Shown here piece after piece: positions 36,701 through 49,813 of a stretch of DNA of 64,000 nt. The stretch comes from Epinephelus fuscoguttatus (taxonomy: Eukaryota; Chordata; Actinopteri; Perciformes; Serranidae). The notes under the pieces were generated by a model. It was given only the letters and a program-made list of their open reading frames with translations, was not told the DNA's origin and made no database searches. Each line of letters opens with the position of its first letter. Within the stretch, counting starts at the first letter, position 1. The stretch spans positions 40,963,822 to 41,027,821 of the forward strand of contig NC_064753.1 of assembly GCF_011397635.1 (NCBI RefSeq), in the 5' to 3' direction. The translations under genes and the position numbers were made by a program.

Positions 36701-39700
36701 GAAAAATCAGTAAAATTACAGTGTTTCCTGCAAAACCTTTAATGAAAATTTCTTTAAATTTATTATTCATTCATTCATCTTCTAACTGCTTCATCCTCTT
36801 GAGGGTCGCGGGGGGGCTGGAGCCTATCCCAGCTACATCGGGCGAGAGGCAGGGTACACCCTGGACAGGTCGCCAGACTATCACAGGGCTGACACATAGA
36901 GACAGACAACCATTCACGCTTACATTCACACCTACGGACAACTTAGAGTTACCAATTAACCTAGTCCCCAATCTGCATGTCTTTGGACTGTGGGAGGAAG
37001 CCGGAGTGCCCGGAGAGAACCCACGCTGACACGGGGAGAATATGCAAACTCCGCACAGAAGGGCTCCCACGCCCGGGATCGAACCGGCAACCCTCTTGCT
37101 GTGAGGCGAGAGTGCTAACCACCACACCACCGTGCCGCCCTAAATTTATTATTTTTTAACTTTATTTAAACTATTTTTTGGGGGGCTATTTTACTTTAAT
37201 TTAACAGTCCTTGTTTGGCAGCAGTTGCTGGCAGTCCTTTGACCGTTTGTTCGATGATTTGTGTCTGTGGAGATTATAAATCAAATATTCCCTCTCTTTA
37301 AGCTCTATTTTTGTTCTTCACAAACGTCTGTAGGAAATATCTGTCTCTAAAGGCTCGACCATGTTCACCAGCCATCACTTTGTCTGCTGTTTGGTGATGA
37401 GCAGGTCTTGTACAGTGGGTTGATCAGAGCACTGAGACTGAAATCAAATGATACATGTGCCATAAAAACCAAACCAAAGAGCTCCAAGAGGCTAGCGATT
37501 GATAACAGTAGATCTTCCTCTGAGGCTTCATCACCGCAAGAAACTCCTTTCACATTACGGTCATCTAATAAAGTGACTTTTATGAACAGATGAAAGGAAG
37601 CTGGTACAGTCTGGTGCTGCACATGACAGAGAAATTTATTTAAGCAGCTACAGTAAATCTACAATAAAGCTTTTGTTGGCTTAAATGTACAGAGGTTGGC
37701 TTCACACTGCCGACTTGTCAGTGTATCACATTAGGTTCCCTGTGATATAAAGAGAGTTTTGTCACATTACTCCCACTTCTTACCCAGACGCAGTTAGCCT
37801 CTGTTACCACTTCAGCGTGATCAGTCCAGTTGATTAATTTGGTCTCATTTCAGCAGCCTTTGATGTGAATGGAGCAGCTCCTTCATTAATTAATAACTCA
37901 TAGTTTTACTAATTGGTAATTCTAATCTGGGAGGCCACGGAGGGTCTGTTTCCTCATTACATTTGTTCCTCTGTCTCTGAAACATTTAGTGGAAATGCCG
38001 GTTTGAAGTCAGAAGAAGGAGTTTTTGTCTGTGTTCCTGTGGGCTGAGCGGAGTTAACACCAAGTGCTTTCATGTCTGTTTTACTGCAGAGTGACGTGAC
38101 GCTGTATGGAAAGCTTCTCCTGCTGTGTTTTCTGTTAGTCAAGGATGTTGTGGGAGAGTCTGTGAAGAGCTGCTGCTGCTGCTTTGTTCATTTTGAATAT
38201 GGCTTAAAGGGACAGTTCACCCCAGAATCACAAATACATATTCCTCCTCTGACCTGTAGCGCTGTATATCAATCTAGATGGTTTGCTTTGAGTTATCGAT
38301 TGTTGGAGATGTCAGCCATAGAGATGTCTGCCTTCTATTGTATATAAAAGAACTAGATGGCACTCAGCTTGTGGTGCTCAAAGTGCCAAAAAATAAATAA
38401 AATAATAATAATTCAAAAACAGCATGTCTCTTTTCAGAAATTATGACTCGGTTACTCAAGATAATCCACAGACCTTGCTGTCGTGGTGTTGTCATGTAGG
38501 AACTATTTTCCATTTACCAAACTTCACTTGCCAACTTTTTCGCCACAAAGAAGGAAGCGTGCATCTACTCCTAGCTTACTTAGTATCACTAAGCTAGCTA
38601 ACGTTACAGGTCAGCTGAGGAGGACGCCTTTCATCCATGATCTGTGCTTTACTACGTACTGAAAATTTTTGTTAAGATACAGTAAGTTAAATGTTGAGTG
38701 CTGCATGCTGCTCTGAAAAACTGGAGCACATCTGAAGCATTTCTGTTTCCTCAGAGTCCAAACAAACGTTCAGTGTTCATAAATGTTTAAAATCACTCAA
38801 AGAAAACTTTGTTCTTTCTCTCTGTTTTTCTGCAGGAATCTGAGATTGCTCCAGACTGTAACCATGTAAGTATTCCCTCTACAACACACATTTGGTACAG
38901 CTCAAAAAAAAAACCATTTAATACATTTCTTTTCATTTATCTTGAAGAGACAGTAGTGTAAGTCTTAAAGAGATAAAATCCTGTTGCTCAGAACTGAGGT
39001 CTCATTTTGCCCACTGGCAACTTTGGTAACTATTTTCATTATAGAAAATCAACACACTCTCACTCTGACCGCGTCACATATTGACTTTTTGGTCATGGAC
39101 TTTGCATGTCTACGTATGATGTGCAAGGTACCCTGGGTGCGTTGGTTGTTGATGTTCTGGGACGCCGTGTCAAGTTCTGCCTGTTTCATGCATTGTCTTC
39201 TTTCAAAATACACTTCAAAATAAACGCACTACATCAGTACAACAATGGGAATGTATGTTTTTTTCCTTTACAATCTTACGGAACGCAAACACTGCTCTCC
39301 TGGGTGAAAATTGGTGTTTGTCGATAATTATAATCCAGTTATATTATTGTGTAATAGGCCAGTCTGCCAGTCTGATGCTTATACTTTTGTACTTTTACTT
39401 GAGTTAAATTTTGAATGCAGGACCTTTTTTTTTTCACAACAATATTATTATTGATTTTAACACCAATAAACAAAGACATACACATACACACATCTAGTAT
39501 TTGTATATATACATCCACAAACATACGAAAGAAAAGGACACTGGAACAAAATCTCAGGACTGCTGAGTATTGAAACACACGAAATCCACTCCCACCCCCA
39601 CCCCAAAAGTATAAATTTAAAGATTAAATAAATAGATAAAATAAAGTAACACAAAAAATATATGTATATATATATATATATATATATAAAAATTATAATA

Positions 39701-40273
39701 ATAATATCAATGATTAAATGAGAGAGGAAAATAAAGAAATAAATATAAGAGGGAAAAGAAAATCATTAATTTCAGGTTGAGGATTGTGTTAGTACAATAC
39801 ACTTCAATTTAAGTACACATTATATTAATGTACACATTTTGACAGATTTGGACATTGCAAAGGGTCACTTAGAGCAATAACGTAGTGTTTATACTCTGTA
39901 GTGTTGCTGATTTTACTTAAATAAAAGATTTGAGTACTTTTTCTAACACTGAATAATCTAAGGTCACCTCCTCTCTGTTTGACATTAATAATGTCCCTTC
40001 ACCTGTTGCTGTCTAAACACCTCAGGTAACATACAACCATAACTGACGACCTTCACAGACTTTGACTTTACATTTCCCCTCTCACACTCAGTCTGAGGTC
40101 TCTCTTCTTTTAGTTTAAAAGGTTCCCGAAGCTTGTCTCAGTGTCGTCCGCGTGATAAACCTTCAGTGTTCAGAGTTCACCGCAGTTAACGGGAGGCAGG
40201 TTTATAAAGCACCACAAGGTTAATGGACCACCATTGGACTGTCTTTATTACAGCACTGGCTGCAATTAGCATG

Positions 40274-40319
<46 letters not shown>

Positions 40320-43300
40320 TTTGTTTTGGTGTTATTTTCTGGGCGGTCTGACTGTCAGTAGCTGTTATTTGTCAGCTGCTGCAGCTGGAGCCTCGCTGGC
40401 AGGACAACAATAAACACGTCAACACAAAATGGCAAAAAGAGAGAAAAGAATCTGAGGACAAAGAGAAGCATTTGGAACATTAAATAATTTAAGAATCCCA
40501 AAAAAGGGTTGCTGTTAGTTTTAGTGATGCTTTGAGCTGATCTGCACAGCCAGTATTGGGCTGAAAGAGACTCCAGCCACGTAGCATTGTATTTATTTGT
40601 TCTTAACGTTATGGGAGTTGTGAGGGACAGATTTTAAGAAGAATTGTCATGATCGAAGCAGCGGAGGGCGAGATATGCTGACATGTAGTCCCTAGTGTGG
40701 GTCAATCTGCATAAAGAAAGCAATCTATAATCTCCATAATGCAGCTCAACAGCACTTTTTCATCACTCTGTCTTTACGACTCTTTACCCTCAGTTTATTC
40801 TGCAAATTCCCTCAATGCTGATTCAACAGTTCACCTTGCAGGGACCAGCTTTTTGTCCCCAGATGGGTCCTTAGTTTTGTGTAGCTGAGAATAAAGTGGA
40901 TGTCTCTATTGTATGAAACTGTAATGATTTTTTTTTGTTCCTCTCTGTCCTTCAGCTCCTGTGGAACTACAAACTCAATCTGACCACAGATCCAAAGTTT
41001 GAGTCGGTGGCGATGGAGGTCTGCAAGAGCACCATCGCTGAGGTCACTTTGCACCACATTTCCTGTCAAGTTAGACTTACTTATTACAGTATGAACTTTT
41101 TAAAGGAAGAGTGTGTAAGATTTAGGGGGATTTAGTGGCATCTAGTGGTGAGAATTGCAGATTGCAACTCGCTGAAATTTCTCTCAGTTAGATTTCCTTC
41201 AGTGTTCATGGTTCAGGAGGTTTTTACTGAGAGCCAAATTATCTGCAGAGGTCTCTCCTTCTCCAAAACAAACAGACCAGTTGATTACAATCGATAAAAA
41301 CACCAAAAGAAGCAGCTTCACATTACAAATCAGTGTTTCTCTGAAGCTGTTTGGCAAGCTGCAAAAGGGCCGCTAGCTTAGCACTGTATTTCTGATCCAG
41401 ACTTTTAGGTCTTTACCTTGAGTCAAATTATCCGCAGAGGTCTCCCCTCGTCTAAATGCCTTATTCTAAGATAAAGAAAACTCAGCAATTCTTATTTTCA
41501 TGTGACTATACACTTAAGAAAACACACTTATTATGTTATATTCCATTTCTGCCATCAATATACCTCCCTAAATCCTACAGACTGGACCTTTAATAACTGT
41601 TTTTTAACAGTATTGTTAATATCAAGCAAACATACTCAAACATATGTACATCTCTTTAAACTTTATTTATCCTTAGAATCTCAAAATCATCATTAGAAAG
41701 TTGAACTCTTTAAGTTAAATGCAGCCTGTCCCTCTGACCCGTCACATGTTTGATACCTTCAGATAAAGGAGTGTAACGAGGAGGAAAGAGGGAGGGGCTA
41801 CCTGGTGTCCTGCCTGGTGGATCACCGTGGCAACATCAGCGAGTACCAGTGCAACCAGTACATCACCAAGATGACCAGCATCATCTTCAGCGACTACAGA
41901 CTGATCTGCGGCTTCATGGACAAATGTAAAGAAGACATCAACAGCCTGCGCTGTGGCAGCATCAACGTGGGACACAAGGTGAGTGTGTATATGTTTAAAG
42001 TGACCAATGTTGTTTACAGTATGTACCAGTGGTAACATAAAAAATCTTGGTTGTCTGTTTTAAAGATGCCTAATTACTTAACGGTTATCTTAGATTTTTG
42101 TGTTGGCAGCAACAAAACATGACTCAGAGTTTTGAGTTTTCTTTTCCATTTAACTTACTTATATTCATTTTTTTGCTGTTTCTTGTCAGGATGTCCACTC
42201 CCAGGGCGAAGTGATCGCCTGTCTGGAAAAGGCGTTGGTGAGGGAGGCGGAGCAGCAGGATCATGTCCGTCCAATCAAGGAGGAGTGTCAGAGGGCGATC
42301 CTGCGGGTGGCGGAGCTATCTTCAGATGACTTTCACCTCGACCGACATCTTTACTTCTCCTGCCGAGACGACCGGGAGAGGTTCTGTCAGAACGTAAGGA
42401 GACTCTGTTGGTTCCTGCAGGACATGTACATGATATGGGTTCAAAATCAGTTTCAACTTTATTATAATTTACTCTTCACAGTAACTTCTGGCTGTTAAGA
42501 AAGGTAAATTAGAATGTGCTCGTAGTGTGCAATCATCTGAATTAGTTATTTTAATAATAGAAAATTGAATCTGCATGAAAATACACACAGTGACAGATTT
42601 TCCTTTTGAATTTCCTTCAAGTAACTGCAGTAGTAAATGTTAAAAAATGCCCTTCGTAGTGTTAAGAAATCCTTTCAAACATTCCTGGATCCTTGATCAA
42701 TCATCAAACTTTCCACCGATTTCCATGAAAAATGTATGTTCTGATAACGAACAAACAAACACATAAAAAATTAAAGGCGTAGCTGGACGTAAGTTAATTA
42801 TCTGTACCCTTCATCATCTCTGTCGTTCCTCCTCTCCACAGACTCAGGCAGGAGAGGGAAAAGTCTACAAGTGTCTCTTCAATCACAAGTTCGAGGAGGC
42901 CATGTCAGAAAAGGTACGAGCAGTCCGGTTGTGTTTTGGGATCATACTGGATTTGTTTCGCTCACTAATACTCCTCTTCCTCCTCTCCCTTCACAGTGCC
43001 GTGATGCTCTGACCACCCGTCAGAAGCTGATCTCTCAGGACTACAGAGTCAGTTACTCTCTGGCCAAAGCCTGTAAGATGGACCTGAGGAAGCAGCGCTG
43101 CAGCCTGGACACCAACCTGCCGCGGGCCCGAGAGGCCCGGCTGTCGTACCTGCTGCTGTGTCTGGAGGCTGCTGTGCACCGCGGTGAGATGGAGGAGACC
43201 TGGTTTTAGCAGAAAGCTCTGAAAAACCTATTTTATACTACTTTCCTGCAGATAAAGTTAGCCGCTAAAGAGTCAGATATTTTCATCTGGAGTTGGTGGA

Positions 43301-46300
43301 GACCAAAACAGAGCTACAGGGAGAGTAAATATTGGAGTTAACGTTCATCTGGTGGACACCGATATGGCTCCACATAATGCTAATGTTGCTCCATGGCTCC
43401 TGGATGTTTTGAAAGGCTCATATCAACTTTATAATGTGATAATAGGTCAGTGTTGTGTTAACATGGTACTCCACAGCCCCCCAGTGGCCAAAAAAGTAAC
43501 TGAATGCAGCTTTAAATAAACAGAAAATGCTGATAAAATGTAAATACAAAAGTTGTGCTGTTATACACCCCCTGTGTCATTAGGCCTTAACTGTGTCAGT
43601 AATTATTTTATCTTGTGCTCTGCAGGTCGTCCAGTCAGCGGCGAGTGTCAGGGAGAGATGCTGGACTACAGGCGGATGCTGATGGAGGATTTCTCTCTGA
43701 GTCCAGAGATCGTGCTGCACTGCAGGACAGAGATCGAGGCTCACTGCTCCGGCCTGCACCGCAAAGGCCGCACGCTGCACTGCCTGATGAGGATCGGACG
43801 CGGAGATCGCAGCACCACTGTCGACAGCGTCTGCCAGAGTGCCGTATGTCACTGACGCTGATACTTAAATGTTAAACCGATACTAACAGCTGCAAGGCAG
43901 GACTTTTTGTGTGTGCTTAATCAAGCTTAGAGCGACATTTTCTTCTTGATAATTCACATAAGTGGTTTTGAATTTGAATAGAGAAATAATCCTTACAGTT
44001 GCAGAATCAGACTTTAGTTTCTGTTTGTACAATGAGTCATTTAAGTACTCTAAATTGATGTTAATGTTGTTGGTGAAGAAATTTAAAAGGCAGTGAGTCA
44101 CATCTCCATCTAAAACCACTCTGCATAGTTCATTAAGTGGTTCAGCTTTTAGTTGTTGGGTTCAAGTGGTGGAGATGCTCTACACTAAAACTGCCAGTTC
44201 AGTTTTTATTAAGATTGTTATATTCAGTTTTCATAATAGGTGAGAGAAGTCCTTCAAAAACTTAAAGTTTTAACAGCTCTTTTCTTCATATTTGTTCAAT
44301 ATAGATTTTCAAACTGGACCTGCTGCTTTTAGCTTTGTAAAACTACCAAATATTCAGCAAGAAAATTAATGTTTGAAAATGAAAAAAAGGTTTTATTATT
44401 ATTAATAAAAACAAAAAGAATATATGAATTAACATAAAAATCAGTCAGTGCAGTTTATAATGATCAGGCTGTGTGTCAGTGGAGATCTGATGGGTTGTTT
44501 ATCAGTAAATGAAGTAGGAAAATAGAAATAAAATCCAGCTGCTGACCTTTAATGTTTTTCTCTCTTTGTTTCCACTGCAGCTGCAGACGTTGATCCAGTC
44601 TGCCGACCCTGGAGCCGACTACAGGATCGACCGAGCGCTCAATGAGGCCTGCGAGTCCGTCATCCAGACTGCCTGCAAACACATCCGCAGCGGAGACCCA
44701 ATGTGAGCTGGTTACTAACACACACACACACACACACGCACACGCCTGTACATACTATGACCATATTATTACAATATGTCAAATCCTCAGCTTTAGATGT
44801 TTGTTTTGTTCTTCAACCTTGATTAACATAAGTGTGTATGTCTGTAATGGACACTGGTTCATTATCTGATGTGTGTATGTGTGTGTAGGATCCTGTCATG
44901 CCTGATGGAGCACCTGTACACGGAGAAGATGGTGGAGGACTGTGAGCACCGGTTGTTGGAGCTGCAGTATTTCATATCCAGAGACTGGAAGTGAGTTTTT
45001 ACAACAACCAAAATGTTTCAGATGATTCTTGGCCTCAGAAATAATAATTTTACGACATGATCTTAACTCAAGGACCACTTACTTGCTTTTCTCAGGGTCT
45101 TCATCACCATATGGTGGCAGCTCAGTTGTCATCACGTAGCCTAAATGTAGAATTTGTATGTGAGCCGAGTATTTTGTGTTTGGATGTGCCATTGAAACCT
45201 TGTTTTGATAATTTGAGCAAAGCAATTGTACAAGATTGAATTGGAAATAAGAAGAACAGACAATAGGCGTTATCTCGACAACTTCCCAGAGACCGACAGA
45301 GTTATTAGGGACACATGAAAATAATTACTTGAGTCATGAGATAAATCTCCAGATAATGTGAAGAAAGTAAGAGACAGAAGGAAAAATGAAGGGTTCAACA
45401 GATGTCTCAGTTGTTATTTATCTTCCTGAGTCATGTTTTTTGTGCACTCCAGGGAATTTAAATCAAAGTGCTATTGGTTTATTCATTTTAAGAATTGTGT
45501 TTATCTTATTTTGCAACTCTTCAGATTGTTTCCTCAGACTTTAATCTCCACATTTTGATGTTTTCCTCCTTCAGAAATGTAAATCTGAGTCTCAGAATAT
45601 TGGTAGCAGTCCCACAAGTATAACTGTAATCTCCATATGATTTATTTCCACATGGCTCTGATGCATTTCGTTAACACAGAGGAAAGAAGTCGTCTCATGG
45701 CTGTGGTGTAACACTAATGAAATCCCTCTCTGTCTCTCAGACTGGACCCCATCCTGTATAAGAAGTGTCAGGGTGACGCTGCTCGACTCTGCCACACGCA
45801 CGGCTGGAACGAAACCAGCGAGCTGATGCCGCCGGGCGCCGTCTTCTCCTGCCTCTACCGCCACGCCTACCGCACCGAGGAGCAGGGACGCCGGGTACGA
45901 TGACATCAGATACAAACACTCTCTTTATTCATATGCTGGATCACAGTCTGTCCTTTAAATGTGATGACAGGGAGAGTCTATTGTCTGATGAACAGGGCTG
46001 ATGTGTGTGGATGCTCTGTCTGTGTCTGACAGCAGGATGAGCAGCTGTAACCCTGGTGTTTTTAAATTTAACAGGTAGACACAGACGAGCAGGTACGTGG
46101 TCGGTGATTCACTGAAATCAGTCGGTATTGATCCTGGTGAAGGGATGCATTGATGACGATGATGATGATGATTTAATAAAAATCTGTCAGACACTGATAA
46201 GCTGGGGGAAATTTTAACTGATGATCCTGCTCCACAACAAGGCCAAGCAGCGCCAGTCTGTCGCTCTGTTCGTTTAATTTTACAACATCTTACCAACAGC

Positions 46301-49300
46301 AGTGACTAAAATCACTCATTCAATTTTTGGAGGAGCAAGATAAACTATGTAAAGTCACATATGACTGTATACTAGCTAATCAAACTAGATAATATTTTGA
46401 GACAGGATGTCCCTGGGTGTTTTTGTCCCCTCTCTACGGGGGTGTCATGTCACAAAGGGTCAACAGGTATAACATTTACCTTGGTCACCATTTTGTTAAG
46501 TGTGTTAGCGTGCTAACAGCTGCCACCTGGCACTAAACACAAAGTAAAGCTGAGGCGGTGATAGAAAAAACAGTTCACCAAAGCTTTTACAATTCATTCT
46601 GAGGACGACGTGAATGCGTATATCAAAAAGAGCTGACTGCATTATGAGCCGCTGTCATAGTAGATCACACTCAGTGAAAACTGCAGCCCAGTATCTCCAT
46701 AAATCTAAAATGTATCTTTATATTATGTCAACTAAGTAATCAGGGACCTGTCCGTAAACGCAGTTATAGACATGAACATGAATTTTAAAATGTATCCTCA
46801 CAGTAACAGAGAGACTGTAGTTTTGTGAGCAGTGTTTTGTAGTCTGGATTTTAGGATTTATCATCCAGAAACCATGAATGTCTAGATAAAATTTTATCCA
46901 TCTAATACGAGAGTTCCTGCACCATCTGCCACCAGACCTCTGCAGCTGGTCCAGAAGGCTACCGCTGCCTCTTGGATGTTCAAACTCACACATTACTCTG
47001 ATCACTACACTGGCTTCATGCTGAAACATGCATCCAGACTCTGGAAGGTGACAGAGACCACTCCTTCCTGCCTCAAAGCCGTGGCCAAAATGACAATAAT
47101 GCTCTTCTGCCGCCAACACCTCATGCTAGCCTGCACCTCCTGGCATCTCATTTCTAACATAAAAGTGCTTGTTCTGTAGCAGTGAACATAATTTCAGATG
47201 TTTGGTTCAGCGGGATGCACTCTGAACAAAAGCGTCTGCCAAATGAATGTGACGATGACTGGCCCTGCTTGGCCCTGCTTGGCCCTCATATCCATGTAAT
47301 CAGTGTCTCAGTGGGACGGTCCACTTGGCTCTGGTTTTAGGTAATTACACTCATCAGTGAGAAGACCCTTCACAGCTTGATTTGATATGATTATACAGTC
47401 TCAGTAATCTTTGTGTGTGTGTGTTTGTTTCAGACCTTCAGTGAGCATGTTTCAATTGGTTCACACTTCTTTGTAAAGAGCCTTTTAAGTCATGCTTTAA
47501 AGCTAAAGGCAGCAGATTGCCTCCTGCTTCAGCAGGGCCTGCTTTGTGTGTGTTTTCCCCCGTCTGTCTGTTGCTGTGTCTTGCAGGTCCTGGTGGGCGG
47601 AGCTGAGCGAGTGCAACTGGGAGCACTTGGCCAGTCTCCCAGTGGCAGCTTACCTGAGCCTGACTGTGCAATCAGTTCGCTCTCTTCCCCTCAACCAGCA
47701 GCACGTTCTTGTTTAGTTGGCTTCAGCCTGGTTTTCCTGGTTTGTGTTCTACACTGTACAACACCCTGCATACATCACTCACTCACTCATTCACCTGCCG
47801 ACACACTGAAATACAGATTTACACACCTAATAACTTATCTATGTTTTTGCAGTCTTTTGTTAACAATAAATTTGTGCACTTTTCAGTTGATACCATGTGT
47901 GTCTTCATTTTTATCTTGGCCTATGAGCCGGGTCATGACAAATTGGAGGCTCCTCCAGGCTCGTCCCAGCTGCCACTGGGAGACTGGCCAGGTGCTCCCA
48001 GTTGCACTTCCTCAGCTCCGCCCACCAGGACCTGCAAGACACAGCAACAGACAGACAGACAGGGGAAAACACACAAGGCACGCCCTGCTGAAGCAGGAGG
48101 CCGTCACAGGATATATCAGAGCTGTAACTACAGTATGGCACGGATGTTGACATTAGTGATAATTACAAGTCAAAAAATGGTAATTAATTGCATTAATTAA
48201 TTGCAGCATTAGGGGTTAAGTAGGTGAGGGTCAAACTATGTTATCAGCTAATATTAGGTTATCACAGATATATCGGTAGGGGCACGTGTCTGCCAATAAG
48301 TAACAAGAAAATTGACTTCTGGTGTCGGGCCCAGCAATCAGGCATCACCAGGCTCTAGTAGAAGCTTATGTGTATGTATGTGTGTGTGTTTGCAGTTATC
48401 TCGGGACTGTAAGGTGGAGGTTCAGAGGATTCTCCACCAGAGGGCGCTGGATGTGAAGTTGGACCCTGAGCTGCAGAAACGATGCATGACTGATCTCGGG
48501 AAGTGGTGCAGCGAGAAGACGGACACTGGACAGGTGAGACAGACATGTACTGTTACTACTGCTGACACCTGCTACTGCAGTGCTTACTTTTTTACCCAGT
48601 GGTGGATGTTTGAGCGCCCCCTGTTGGCTATTTGGTTCAACATAACAGCTCTTCTTGCACCTTATCATGTTTGTTTATAAGGAAAACTCCTCAGAAAACA
48701 GGTTTTCCATGTTGCTGTAATTTAAATACTATGTATGTATACTTTACTGACATTTCCCACATACTGTGTGTGTGTCTTTGTGTGTGTGTTCAGGAGCTGG
48801 AGTGTCTGCAGGATCATTTGGAGGACCTGGTGCCGGCCTGCAGGGAGGTCGTGGGGAACCTGACTGAGCTGGAGTCAGAGGTCATTAAAATCAAGTTGAA
48901 ATAAGTGTTCACCTGAGCAGCTAATGAGCTGATAAGTTTCTGTGTCTCACTTGCACATTTTGAGCTTTTTGTTTCTCCGTTTGCTGCAGGACATTCAGAT
49001 TGACGCTCTGCTCATCAGAGCCTGTGAGCCGGTCACTCAGGCCCACTGCCATGTGAGTACATGCACTGTCCTATGTGTACACACAAAAAGATATACAGTA
49101 CAGGGGGACACAAATTTAAACACTTGGTAATCTAACACAACTATATATAGTAGCTGTGCAATGAATCCTACGTTTGTGAAAAATAGGTTAATTGACAAGC
49201 AGGTTTTCACATACAATTATTTTGCATTGTTACAAGAAGAATAGTAAGAGAAATAAAAAAAAGAAAAAACAAGACAAATACGTCAATAATCATGGATAAA

Positions 49301-49755
49301 AATGGACATTTACTACAAAAAAGTTGTAGGTGCAGACCCCTGTGTGGATGTCCACGTTTTGCCCTTCTTTGTGACCACATGGACTGTACACATAGCAACT
49401 GCTGACTGCGCCTGCTCCAAAGTCAGGTCCACAGTCCAGTCTAGTCAGAATCAACCAGCTGCAACTGTTGCACCATATTAAAGTTGGTGTTAAGTTGGAT
49501 ACTCCAAGCAGCATCTTTTAAGTTTCAGTTTCACCTGATGTTGGTAGTAGGACGGTAAGCTCACCTCTCAGCCCTTAAGTTTACTTTTGGAGGCTGATGT
49601 GGTCCCTCAGTTGTGCTATAAATGGAACCACATCTGCATCACCACAGCTATCCACAAACGTTTACTGTAGAGAGTAGTCTTAAAGAAGCAGGGCTTTAGA
49701 TTCAGGTATTTTGTTTTCTTTAATGATATGTAAATGATAAGGTTTTTTCTTGTTA

Positions 49756-49813
<58 letters not shown>

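Noticed and set aside
40267-40315. CRISPR-like regular repetition
   Set aside because: It and similar tracts are dinucleotide microsatellites in a eukaryotic intron, with no repeat-spacer structure.
41742-42038. 98-codon minus-strand frame
   Set aside because: Exact antisense of glg1 exon 4.
47413-48150. 245-codon plus-strand open frame
   Set aside because: It spans both arms of the inverted repeat and part of a glg1 intron, lacks family resemblance, and mirrors the minus-strand reading of the other arm.
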